From: Halieaceae bacterium UBA5085
GTDB taxonomy: Bacteria > Pseudomonadota > Gammaproteobacteria > Pseudomonadales > Halieaceae
Length of the DNA: 22,411 nucleotides
NCBI GenBank assembly: GCA_002414665.1
Contig: DIAF01000029.1
Location: 1-22,411, forward strand
Direction of reading: 5' to 3'
The notes below the pieces were generated by a model, which did no database searches, had not been told where the DNA came from, and saw only the letters and a list, made by a program, of their open reading frames with translations. Within the stretch, counting starts at the first letter, position 1. Each line of letters starts with the position of its first letter. This document shows, one piece after another, positions 7,284 to 13,764 of the stretch. The translations under genes and the position numbers were made by a program.

Positions 7284-7696
7284 GGTGTCTTTCCGTACAT
7301 TGATTCCGGTGACTTCAGCACGGGGTCGGTGATGTTCCAGCCTTCACCGGTCCAGCGCTGGTAAAAACAGTGGCGACGCCCGGTGTGACAGGCGACGCCA
7401 CCCACCTGCTCCACGCGCAGCAGCACGGTGTCGCCATCGCAGTCCAGGCGCAGTTCGCGCAGCAGCTGCACATTGCCCGAGCTCTCGCCCTTGCGCCACA
7501 GCGCCTGGCGCGAGCGCGACCAGTACACGGCGCGTCCGGATTCCACCGTGCGCTGCAGCGCTTCGGCGTTCATCCAGGCCAGCATCAGCACATCGCCGCT
7601 GGCGGCGTCCTGGGCGATCGCAGGCACCAGGCCCTGGTCATTCCAGTGCACGGCCTGCAGCAGGGCTGCGGAGTTGTCAGGGGTTACGGTGTCCAT
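7280..7696 (-). CDS. hisI: Phosphoribosyl-AMP cyclohydrolase
   Basis: The 138-residue protein opens the adenine ring of phosphoribosyl-AMP, step 3 of histidine synthesis. It shows the family signature DVLMLAWMNAEAL, SRSRQALWRKGESSGN, the metal-binding LDCDGDTVLLRV and the zinc-binding GVACHTGRRHCFY. Length is normal for the stand-alone enzyme. No Shine-Dalgarno is visible before the ATG. A CATAAT box on the minus strand (7705-7710) lies only about 8 nt upstream, so a leaderless transcript is conceivable, but readthrough from ubiB is just as likely. Confidence 0.95.
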   Translation of the reverse strand: MDTVTPDNSAALLQAVHWNDQGLVPAIAQDAASGDVLMLAWMNAEALQRTVESGRAVYWSRSRQALWRKGESSGNVQLLRELRLDCDGDTVLLRVEQVGGVACHTGRRHCFYQRWTGEGWNITDPVLKSPESMYGKTP

Positions 7697-7730
7697 AGCG
7701 AGGCATTATGGCACAAGGGCATGACCCCGC

Positions 7731-9398
7731 CTATTCGTCCGCGCTGCGCCCCGGCCAGAGCAGCAGCAGGGATCCCGCGAGCAATAGCCAGCTGGCGGCG
7801 GGCACCGTGGTGAGGAAGGCCCATCCCCCGGGCAGCGCCAGTACCAGCCCGCCGACGGCGAGTGCCGCGGCCGCGAGGTGACGCCGCGATGTCCGGCGCT
7901 GTTGCGCGCGCTGCAGGGCCAGCCGGCGCTGCTGTTGCTGGCGTTGCTGACGCGAGAGATCGGGCGCGCCGGGCCTGCGCTGCAGGTTGTCGAGCACGGC
8001 ATCCGGCACCTGCGGCAACTGCTCCAGCCAGGAAGGGAAGTGTCGCTGCAGGCGCCGCAGCATGGACTGTGGCGAATAGCGCTCCTGCACCCAGCGCTCG
8101 AGAAAGGGCTGTGCGGTGTCCCACAAATTAAGCTGGGGGTAGAGCTGGCGACCCAGGCCCTCAATGTTGAGGAGGGTTTTCTGCAGCAGGACCAGCGCAG
8201 GCTGCACTTCCATGTCGAAGCGGCGCGCCGTGCTGAACAGGTAAATCAGCAGCTGGCCGAAGGAGATGTCGCTGATGGGCCGCTCGAACACGGGTTCACA
8301 GACCGCGCGCATGGCGGACTCGAAATCCTGCACGCGGGTGTCCGGGGGTATCCAGCCACACTCCACGTGCAGTTCGGCGACCGCGCGGTAGTCGCGCTGG
8401 AACACCGCCAGCAGATTGCGTGCGAGGTAATACTGGTCCGCGTCGCTGAGACTGCCCACGATGGCGCAATCCACGGCGATGTAGCGCGGGTTGGCGGGGT
8501 CTGTGGCGTTGACGAAGATATTGCCCGGGTGCATGTCGGCGTGGAAAAAGTTGTCGCGGAATACCTGGGTAAAGAAGATTTCCACACCGCGTTCGGCGAG
8601 CAGCTTGAGGTCGGTGCCGCATGCCTCGAGCGCCGCCATATCGGTCACCGGAATACCGCTGATACGCTCCGCCACCATCACGTTGCTGCGCGTGTAGTCC
8701 CAATGCACCTGGGGTACGTAGACCAGATCGCTGCCCTCGAAGTTGCGCCGCAGCTGGGAGGCGTTGGCTGCCTCGCGGCGCAAATCCAGCTCGTCGAGGA
8801 TGGTCAGCTCGTAGTCCGCCACCACCTCCACCGGGCGCAGCCTGCGACCATCGGGCAGGTAGCGCTGTACCAGCCGCGCGAGGGTATAGAGCAGTGCGAG
8901 GTCCTGGCGTATTACCGGCTCGATGTCCGGGCGCAGCACCTTGACCACGACCTCTTCCCCGCTGTGCAGCGTTGCACCGTGCACCTGCGCCACCGAGGCC
9001 GAGGCAATGGGCACGGACTCGAATCTTGCAAACAGGGTGTGCACCGGCTCCCCCAGGGCGGATGCGATAATCCCCGCTGCCAGCGTTTCGTCGAAGGGGG
9101 GCACCTTGTCCTGCAGTCGCGCCAGTTCGTCGGCAATGTCGGCGGGCAGCAGGTCGCGTCGTGTCGACAGGAGTTGACCGAACTTGATGAAGACCGGGCC
9201 CAGGGCTTCCAGCGCCCGGCGCAACCGCTCTCCCCGGCTCATGCCGGGTTGGCTGTTGCGCCAGGGCGATAGCCGCAGCAGCAGCCGCAGGGCCGTGGGC
9301 AGCGCTTCGGCCTCGACAAACTCCTGTAGCCGGTAGCGCCCGGCGACGCGCAGGATCAGGAGCAGCCGCCGGCTGCGGGAAAACAGCCCGGCGCTCAC
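7731..9398 (-). CDS. ubiB: Ubiquinone biosynthesis accessory kinase-like protein UbiB
   Basis: A 555-residue member of the ABC1/ADCK/UbiB atypical kinase family, needed for ubiquinone synthesis and probably for handling its lipid intermediates at the inner membrane. Features in order: KFGQ motif in GPVFIKFGQLLSTRRDLLP (68-86), Ala-rich loop ASASVAQVH (132-140), ILDELDLRREAAN (200-212), catalytic loop FFHADMHPGN (284-293), the DFG-equivalent as Asp-Cys-Ala (310-312), a Gln/Arg-rich stretch and two C-terminal membrane helices. Homologues I recall have Asp-Cys-Gly at 310-312. GTG at 9398 overlaps the ubiJ stop as GTGA and gives the expected short N-terminus; the same frame stays open upstream inside ubiJ but that part is not homologous. 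Confidence 0.95.
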   Translation of the reverse strand: MSAGLFSRSRRLLLILRVAGRYRLQEFVEAEALPTALRLLLRLSPWRNSQPGMSRGERLRRALEALGPVFIKFGQLLSTRRDLLPADIADELARLQDKVPPFDETLAAGIIASALGEPVHTLFARFESVPIASASVAQVHGATLHSGEEVVVKVLRPDIEPVIRQDLALLYTLARLVQRYLPDGRRLRPVEVVADYELTILDELDLRREAANASQLRRNFEGSDLVYVPQVHWDYTRSNVMVAERISGIPVTDMAALEACGTDLKLLAERGVEIFFTQVFRDNFFHADMHPGNIFVNATDPANPRYIAVDCAIVGSLSDADQYYLARNLLAVFQRDYRAVAELHVECGWIPPDTRVQDFESAMRAVCEPVFERPISDISFGQLLIYLFSTARRFDMEVQPALVLLQKTLLNIEGLGRQLYPQLNLWDTAQPFLERWVQERYSPQSMLRRLQRHFPSWLEQLPQVPDAVLDNLQRRPGAPDLSRQQRQQQQRRLALQRAQQRRTSRRHLAAAALAVGGLVLALPGGWAFLTTVPAASWLLLAGSLLLLWPGRSADE

Positions 9399-10039
9399 TG
9401 CCCGGCGCCCCGGATGCGCTTGCGCAGTCGCTCCAGCCGCGACCCCAGCCGCTCCACGCGTTGCTGCAGGGCTTGCACGTCGCCGTAGAAGTCCTCGACT
9501 TCCAGCCGGGGCGGCGTCAGGCGCGCTTCCTCGTGGATGAACTCTTCGAGCTGCCGCAGCAGGCTGGTCGACGCGGCCGTGCCGGCACTGAAACCTGCGC
9601 GCAGGAACTGCGCAAGCTGATGCCCTGCAACGTCTCCGAGCACGTTCACCAGCGGCGCTTCCCAGTCCAGGTCCAGGCGCCCGATGATGCCCTGCAGTTC
9701 GATCAGCGGCGCGCTGTCGCCCTGCAGCACCAGGTTGCCGTTGATCAGGGTGGCGGCCGGGTCGCTGGCACCCGCCAACTCGGCAAAATCGGAGGCACTG
9801 CCGCGCACGCGCGTGGTCACCGGGCCATCGTAGTAGCCGAGCAGGCGGGTGCGTTCCGCGCCCGGTTGCAGGTACACGTGGATGACGGGTGCGGTGCACT
9901 CAATAGCGAAGGTGCGTCCGGCCAGCCGGGACAGATGCTGTTGACCAGCCGGATCCAGCGTCAGGGCGCGGTTGAGCGCCGCTTCCAGCGCAGCCAGGGC
10001 CGCTGTGGTCAGCGTCGGATCAAGGCCAGTGGCCGCCAT
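9395..10039 (-). CDS. ubiJ: Ubiquinone biosynthesis accessory factor UbiJ (SCP2 domain)
   Basis: A 214-residue protein encoded between ubiE and ubiB, the standard place for ubiJ. The N-terminal half is SCP2-like (sterol-carrier lipid-binding fold, about 15-110; segments FAIECTAPVIHVYLQPG and ATLINGNLVLQGDSAPLIEL). The C-terminal end is a charged coiled-coil (VEDFYGDVQALQQRVERL). UbiJ with UbiK is thought to organise the late Ubi enzymes and bind hydrophobic intermediates. ATG at 10039 lies one base after the ubiE stop; upstream extension in the same frame is shadow sequence of ubiE. Confidence 0.9.
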   Translation of the reverse strand: MAATGLDPTLTTAALAALEAALNRALTLDPAGQQHLSRLAGRTFAIECTAPVIHVYLQPGAERTRLLGYYDGPVTTRVRGSASDFAELAGASDPAATLINGNLVLQGDSAPLIELQGIIGRLDLDWEAPLVNVLGDVAGHQLAQFLRAGFSAGTAASTSLLRQLEEFIHEEARLTPPRLEVEDFYGDVQALQQRVERLGSRLERLRKRIRGAGQ

Positions 10040-10040
10040 G

Positions 10041-10790
10041 TCAGGCCTTGAAGCCCCGGTGCAGGGCGACAACACCGCCGGTGAGGTTGTGGTATTCGCA
10101 GTTGACGAAGCCTGCATCCTCCAGCATGCCCAGCAGCGTATCCTGGTCGGGGTGCATGCGGATGGATTCCGCCAGGTACTGGTAGCTGTCGCTGTCCCCT
10201 GCGACCAGCTTGCCCATGAACGGCAGCACGCGGAAGGAGTAGCTGTCGTAGGCTTTTTCCAGCAGCGGGTTGACCGGCTTGGAGAACTCCAGCACCAGCA
10301 GCCGCCCGCCGGGCTTGAGCACGCGCAGCATGGAGCGCAGGGCGAGGGCCTTGTCAGTGACGTTGCGCAGGCCGAAGGCGATACTGACGCAGTCGAAGCT
10401 GTCGTCGGGAAAGGGCAGGTACTGCGCATCCGCCTGCACGAACTCGAGGTTGCCCTGGTAACCGTGGTCCAGCAGTTTGTCACGGCCCACGTTGAGCATG
10501 GATTCGTTGATGTCTGCCAGCACCACGCGACCGGTGGGGCCGACGATGTCGGCGAACTTTGCCGCCAGGTCACCCGTGCCGCCGGCAATATCCAGCACCG
10601 ATTGGCCCGAGCGCACAGCACTGAGTTCGACGGTGAAACGCTTCCATATCCGGTGTATACCGCCGGACATGAGGTCATTCATCAGGTCATAGCGCCCCGC
10701 CACCGAATGAAAGACGTTGGCCACGAGGCCGGCCTTGGCGTCCTCATCGACTTCCCGGTAACCGAAATGGGTGGTGCGTTTATCGCTCAT
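10041..10790 (-). CDS. ubiE: Ubiquinone/menaquinone C-methyltransferase UbiE
   Basis: A 249-residue class I SAM-dependent methyltransferase that C-methylates the quinone ring. Visible motifs are THFGYREVDEDAKAGLVANV, FHSVAGRYDLMNDLMSGGIH, the SAM-binding VLDIAGGTGDLAAKF, VSIAFGLRNVTDK and a C-terminal HNLTGGVVALHRGFK, all characteristic of UbiE. The ATG at 10790 is preceded by GGAGG at about 7 nt, which favours it over an in-frame ATG seven codons upstream at 10811. A promoter candidate lies just upstream, so ubiEJB may start a transcript here. Confidence 0.96.
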   Translation of the reverse strand: MSDKRTTHFGYREVDEDAKAGLVANVFHSVAGRYDLMNDLMSGGIHRIWKRFTVELSAVRSGQSVLDIAGGTGDLAAKFADIVGPTGRVVLADINESMLNVGRDKLLDHGYQGNLEFVQADAQYLPFPDDSFDCVSIAFGLRNVTDKALALRSMLRVLKPGGRLLVLEFSKPVNPLLEKAYDSYSFRVLPFMGKLVAGDSDSYQYLAESIRMHPDQDTLLGMLEDAGFVNCEYHNLTGGVVALHRGFKA

Positions 10791-10821
10791 GCGGCCTCCG
10801 CCGTCCTGCAACAGGGCAGCT

Positions 10822-10851
10822 ATTGTAGCGCGATGTGGCTCCCGTGGTCAG
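10822..10851 (-). promoter_or_regulatory. Candidate sigma-70 promoter for ubiEJB
   Basis: On the minus strand a -35 CTGACC (10846-10851) and a -10 TACAAT (10822-10827) are separated by 18 nt. The -10 matches consensus at five of six positions. The -35 overlaps the end of the DUF971 gene. It would give a leader of roughly 25 nt before the ubiE ATG. Sequence match only. Confidence 0.45.
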
Positions 10852-11240
10852 GGCTGGAACTGGATGACCTGCACCTGGGGGTCCCGCGTGGCACCGGCCG
10901 CCGACATGCGGTCGAGGTAGTCTTGCCAGAGGGTTTCACGCTGTGTGCACAGCTGGTAGAGGTAATCCCAGGCGTAGAGCCCGGTGTCGTGACCGTCATC
11001 GAATACCAGTTGCAGTGCATAGTGTCCCACGGGGCGGATGTCGGTGATGGCGACGTGCATCTTGCCGGTTTGCAGCACTTCCTGCCCCGGGCCGTGGCCC
11101 TTCACCTCGGCTGAGGGGGAGTAGACGCGCAGGTACTCACAGGGCAGGCGATAGGTTTCCCCACCGGCATATGCCAGCTCGAGCTCCCGCGAGGCGCGGT
11201 GCAGGTGTATGTCGATGGGGCGCGGGGCACGTTCGGTCAT
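10848..11240 (-). CDS. DUF971 / gamma-butyrobetaine hydroxylase-like N-terminal domain protein
   Basis: A 130-residue single-domain protein. The segments ELAYAGGETYRLPCEYLRVYSPSAE, DIRPVGHYALQLVFDDGHDTGLYAWDYLYQL are those of DUF971, the small domain found at the N-terminus of gamma-butyrobetaine hydroxylase and as a stand-alone protein beside hslU in many gammaproteobacteria. In the dioxygenases this domain binds zinc. Here only one cysteine-containing motif (LPCEYLR) and a His/Asp cluster are evident, so metal binding is uncertain. No function is established for the stand-alone form that I can state. It lies 15 nt after hslU and probably shares its transcript. Confidence 0.85.
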   Translation of the reverse strand: MTERAPRPIDIHLHRASRELELAYAGGETYRLPCEYLRVYSPSAEVKGHGPGQEVLQTGKMHVAITDIRPVGHYALQLVFDDGHDTGLYAWDYLYQLCTQRETLWQDYLDRMSAAGATRDPQVQVIQFQP

Positions 11241-11255
11241 AGTGCGACTCTCAAC

Positions 11256-12578
11256 TCAGAGAATGAAGCGCGACAGGTCTTCGTCTTCGCTCAGGGCCTG
11301 TAGCTGGCTGTTGACGTAGTCGGCGTCGATGGTCAACGGCTGTTGCTGCAACCCGGCATCCGCCGCACCGAAGGAGGCCTGTTCCAGCAGGCGTTCCATG
11401 ACGGTATGCAGGCGCCGTGCCCCAATGTTTTCGGTTTTCTCGTTGACTTGCCAGGCGGTTTCCGCAATGCGCCGCAAGCCATCGGCGGTGAACTCCACCT
11501 GCAGGCCTTCCGTGGCCAGCAGGGCCTGGTACTGTTCGGTGAGTGAGGCGTCAGGCTCCGTGAGAATGCGTTCGAAATCGCTGGCGGTGAGCGACTCCAG
11601 TTCCACCCGGATCGGCAGGCGGCCCTGCAATTCAGGGATCAGGTCCGAGGGCTTGGCCAGGTGAAACGCGCCCGAGGCAATGAACAGGATATGGTCGGTC
11701 TTGATCGTACCGTGCTTGGTGGTGACGGTAGAGCCCTCGATCAGCGGCAGCAGGTCGCGTTGTACGCCTTCCCGCGAGACATCGGCCCCCGCGGTTTCGC
11801 CGCGCTTCGCCACTTTGTCCAGTTCGTCGATGAAGACGATACCGTTCTGCTCGGCTTCGCGAATGGCCCGCTGCTTCAGCTCCTCTTCATTGACCAGCTT
11901 GGCCGCTTCTTCGTCGCAGAGGGCCTTCAGCGCCGCCTTGACCGGCATACGGCGTGTCTTGCTCTGCTGGCGCGAGAGGTTGGAGAACATGCTTTGCAGC
12001 TGGTTGGTCATCTCCTCCATGCCCGGGGGCGCCATGATCTCCATACCAAGACCGCTGGTAGCGAGGTTGACCTCCACTTCCTTGTCGTCGAGCTCGCCCT
12101 CACGCAATTTTTTCCGCAACAGCTGCCGGGTGCCGGCACCGCTGTCGGCGCTGTCTCCGCGCGCCGGAGGCAGCAGAATGTCCAGCAGCCGCTCCTCCGC
12201 CGCCTCTTCCGCGCGGAATCGCACCCTCTGCATCTCCTGCTCGCGATACAACTTCACGGCGACGTCCGCGAGGTCGCGGATGATCGACTCCACGTCCCGG
12301 CCGACATAGCCCACCTCGGTGAACTTGGTGGCCTCGACCTTCACGAACGGCGCATTCGCCAGCTTCGCCAGGCGACGCGCGATTTCGGTCTTGCCCACGC
12401 CGGTGGGACCGATCATGAGGATGTTCTTCGGAGTGATTTCGGCGCGCAGCGCTTCCGGCAGTTGCATGCGCCGCCAGCGATTGCGCAGGGCGATGGCCAC
12501 AGCACGCTTGGCGTCCTGCTGGCCGATGATGTGCTTGTCCAGTTCGTGGACAATCTCGCGGGGCGTCATGTTGGACAT
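11256..12578 (-). CDS. hslU: ATP-dependent protease ATPase subunit HslU
   Basis: A 440-residue AAA+ (Clp/Hsp100) unfoldase that feeds substrates to HslV in the cytoplasm. Motifs: Walker A GPTGVGKT (57-64), pore loop GYVG (90-93), a variable I-domain (about 110-240), Walker B IVFIDELDK (247-255), a DLIPELQGRLPIRVEL segment (312-327) with the arginine finger region, and the C-terminal EDLSRFIL that docks into HslV. Length is standard. ATG at 12578 gives MSNMTPREIVHELD; Met4 is a possible but less likely start. It follows hslV by 9 nt. Confidence 0.98.
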   Translation of the reverse strand: MSNMTPREIVHELDKHIIGQQDAKRAVAIALRNRWRRMQLPEALRAEITPKNILMIGPTGVGKTEIARRLAKLANAPFVKVEATKFTEVGYVGRDVESIIRDLADVAVKLYREQEMQRVRFRAEEAAEERLLDILLPPARGDSADSGAGTRQLLRKKLREGELDDKEVEVNLATSGLGMEIMAPPGMEEMTNQLQSMFSNLSRQQSKTRRMPVKAALKALCDEEAAKLVNEEELKQRAIREAEQNGIVFIDELDKVAKRGETAGADVSREGVQRDLLPLIEGSTVTTKHGTIKTDHILFIASGAFHLAKPSDLIPELQGRLPIRVELESLTASDFERILTEPDASLTEQYQALLATEGLQVEFTADGLRRIAETAWQVNEKTENIGARRLHTVMERLLEQASFGAADAGLQQQPLTIDADYVNSQLQALSEDEDLSRFIL

Positions 12579-12587
12579 GCGAAAAGC

Positions 12588-13127
12588 CTAATAGTCGAGT
12601 TGTTCGATGGTTTGGTTGTGATTGGTGTAGATGCAGATATCGCCGGCGATGTTCAGGCCCTTCTCCACGATGCTGCGGGCGTCGAGCTCGGTATTGTCCA
12701 GCAGTGCGCGGGCGGCGGATTGCGCGAAGGGGCCACCGGAGCCGATGGCGATGAGGTTGTCTTCGGGCTCGATAACATCGCCGTTGCCGGTGATTACCAG
12801 TGAGGTCTCTTTGTCGGCGACCGCCAGCAGCGCTTCCAGTCGACGCAGGGCGCGTTCGGTACGCCAGGCCTTGGCCAGTTCCACGGCGGCCCGGACCAGA
12901 TGCCCCTGGTGCTTGTCCAGCTGTGCTTCAAACAGCTCGAACAGGGTGAAGGCATCCGCCGTGCCGCCAGCAAAGCCTGCCAGCACCTTGTTTTTGTGCA
13001 GGCGGCGCACTTTGCGCGCGTTGCCCTTCATGACGGTATTACCCATCGATACCTGCCCGTCGCCGCCAATGACAACGCTGTTGCCACGACGCACTGAGAG
13101 GATGGTCGTACCTCTGAACTGTTCCAC
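12588..13127 (-). CDS. hslV: ATP-dependent protease proteolytic subunit HslV
   Basis: A 179-residue proteasome-like threonine peptidase. The core TTILSVRRGNSVVIGGDGQ, GNTVMKGNARKVRRL and AGFAGGTADAFTLFELFE match HslV. In E. coli the catalytic threonine is residue 2 (MTT). Here GTG starts six codons earlier, giving MEQFRG before the Thr7-Thr8 pair, so a six-residue propeptide must be removed to expose the nucleophile. No ATG/GTG/TTG codon lies at the E. coli-like position, and AGGAG sits 8 nt before this GTG, so the extension is likely real. A near-consensus sigma-32 promoter lies immediately upstream. Confidence 0.97.
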   Translation of the reverse strand: MEQFRGTTILSVRRGNSVVIGGDGQVSMGNTVMKGNARKVRRLHKNKVLAGFAGGTADAFTLFELFEAQLDKHQGHLVRAAVELAKAWRTERALRRLEALLAVADKETSLVITGNGDVIEPEDNLIAIGSGGPFAQSAARALLDNTELDARSIVEKGLNIAGDICIYTNHNQTIEQLDY

Positions 13128-13149
13128 GATAAGTCTCCTGTTGCTCCAG

Positions 13150-13177
13150 ATATGGGGAGCCGTGGCGGGAATTCAAG
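13150..13177 (-). promoter_or_regulatory. Heat-shock (sigma-32) promoter for hslVU
   Basis: On the minus strand, CTTGAAT (13171-13177) and CCCCATAT (13150-13157) are separated by 13 nt. The sigma-32 consensus is CTTGAAA, 11-16 nt, CCCCATnT, so the match is almost complete. It predicts a start about 15-20 nt before the hslV GTG, just ahead of the AGGAG. hslVU is a classical heat-shock operon, which fits. The box match is seen; heat induction is inferred. Confidence 0.8.
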
Positions 13178-13203
13178 CGCGCCGCCGCAGAGCGGCACCG
13201 GAA

Positions 13204-13764
13204 CTAGGGACGGCCCCGTTTCAACAGCAGGGTGTCGATATTCTGTGCGGCCGTTAAGCCACGCGCCCGGCTCATCTGTGCGTGGGTGGTGTAGGGCCCG
13301 AGATAAACCCGGAACCAGCGGCCGTTGTCTCCGGTGGATTCCTCCACGCTGGGTTCCAGGCCCAGCAGCAACAGCTCGGCCCGTCGGCGATCGGCATCCT
13401 CGCGCTGGCGAAAAGAGCCTGCCTGCAGCACATAGCTCTCCGCAGGCGGCGGGGCCACGTTGGGCTGTTGCGCCACCTCGGCCGGTTCAACCTCTACATC
13501 GATGGTTTGCTCAGGCAGCATGGTGTAGAAGTCGAAGCGGGGTTTCGGGGGAGCCTCGGTGGCGGCTTTTTCCGGTGCTTCCCCCGGGGTCTGTGCACCC
13601 GGCGGTAGCGTGCCGAGGTAGAGCAGCAGACTGAGGAATACGCCCGTGCCCACGCCAGCAGCAAACCAGCGCCAGGGGCTTGCGCCACTGTTGTTGCGGC
13701 TGGCTGCCTGGGGTTTGCGGCGCGCCCCGCTGCGTCCGCCCCGGCCGCCGCTGTCACGGGCCAT
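13204..13764 (-). CDS. SPOR-domain protein, FtsN-like
   Basis: A 186-residue bitopic inner-membrane protein: basic cytoplasmic N-terminus (rich in Arg, Gly and Lys, residues 1-28), one membrane helix (about 31-50, WRWFAAGVGTGVFLSLLLYL), a Pro/Glu-rich periplasmic linker and a C-terminal SPOR domain (about 107-183, SYVLQAGSFRQREDADRRRA to GRWFRVYLGPYTT). SPOR domains bind denuded septal peptidoglycan. The position between argS and hslV is where Pseudomonas carries its FtsN-like protein, so a role in division is likely. It is shorter than E. coli FtsN and the essential FtsA/FtsQLB-contact motifs cannot be confirmed by eye. The ATG follows the argS TAA with no gap. Confidence 0.85.
   Translation of the reverse strand: MARDSGGRGGRSGARRKPQAASRNNSGASPWRWFAAGVGTGVFLSLLLYLGTLPPGAQTPGEAPEKAATEAPPKPRFDFYTMLPEQTIDVEVEPAEVAQQPNVAPPPAESYVLQAGSFRQREDADRRRAELLLLGLEPSVEESTGDNGRWFRVYLGPYTTHAQMSRARGLTAAQNIDTLLLKRGRP

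Noticed and set aside
7878..9272. 464-codon open frame on the plus strand opposite ubiB
   Set aside because: Antisense shadow of ubiB; no family motifs, and ubiB is intact.
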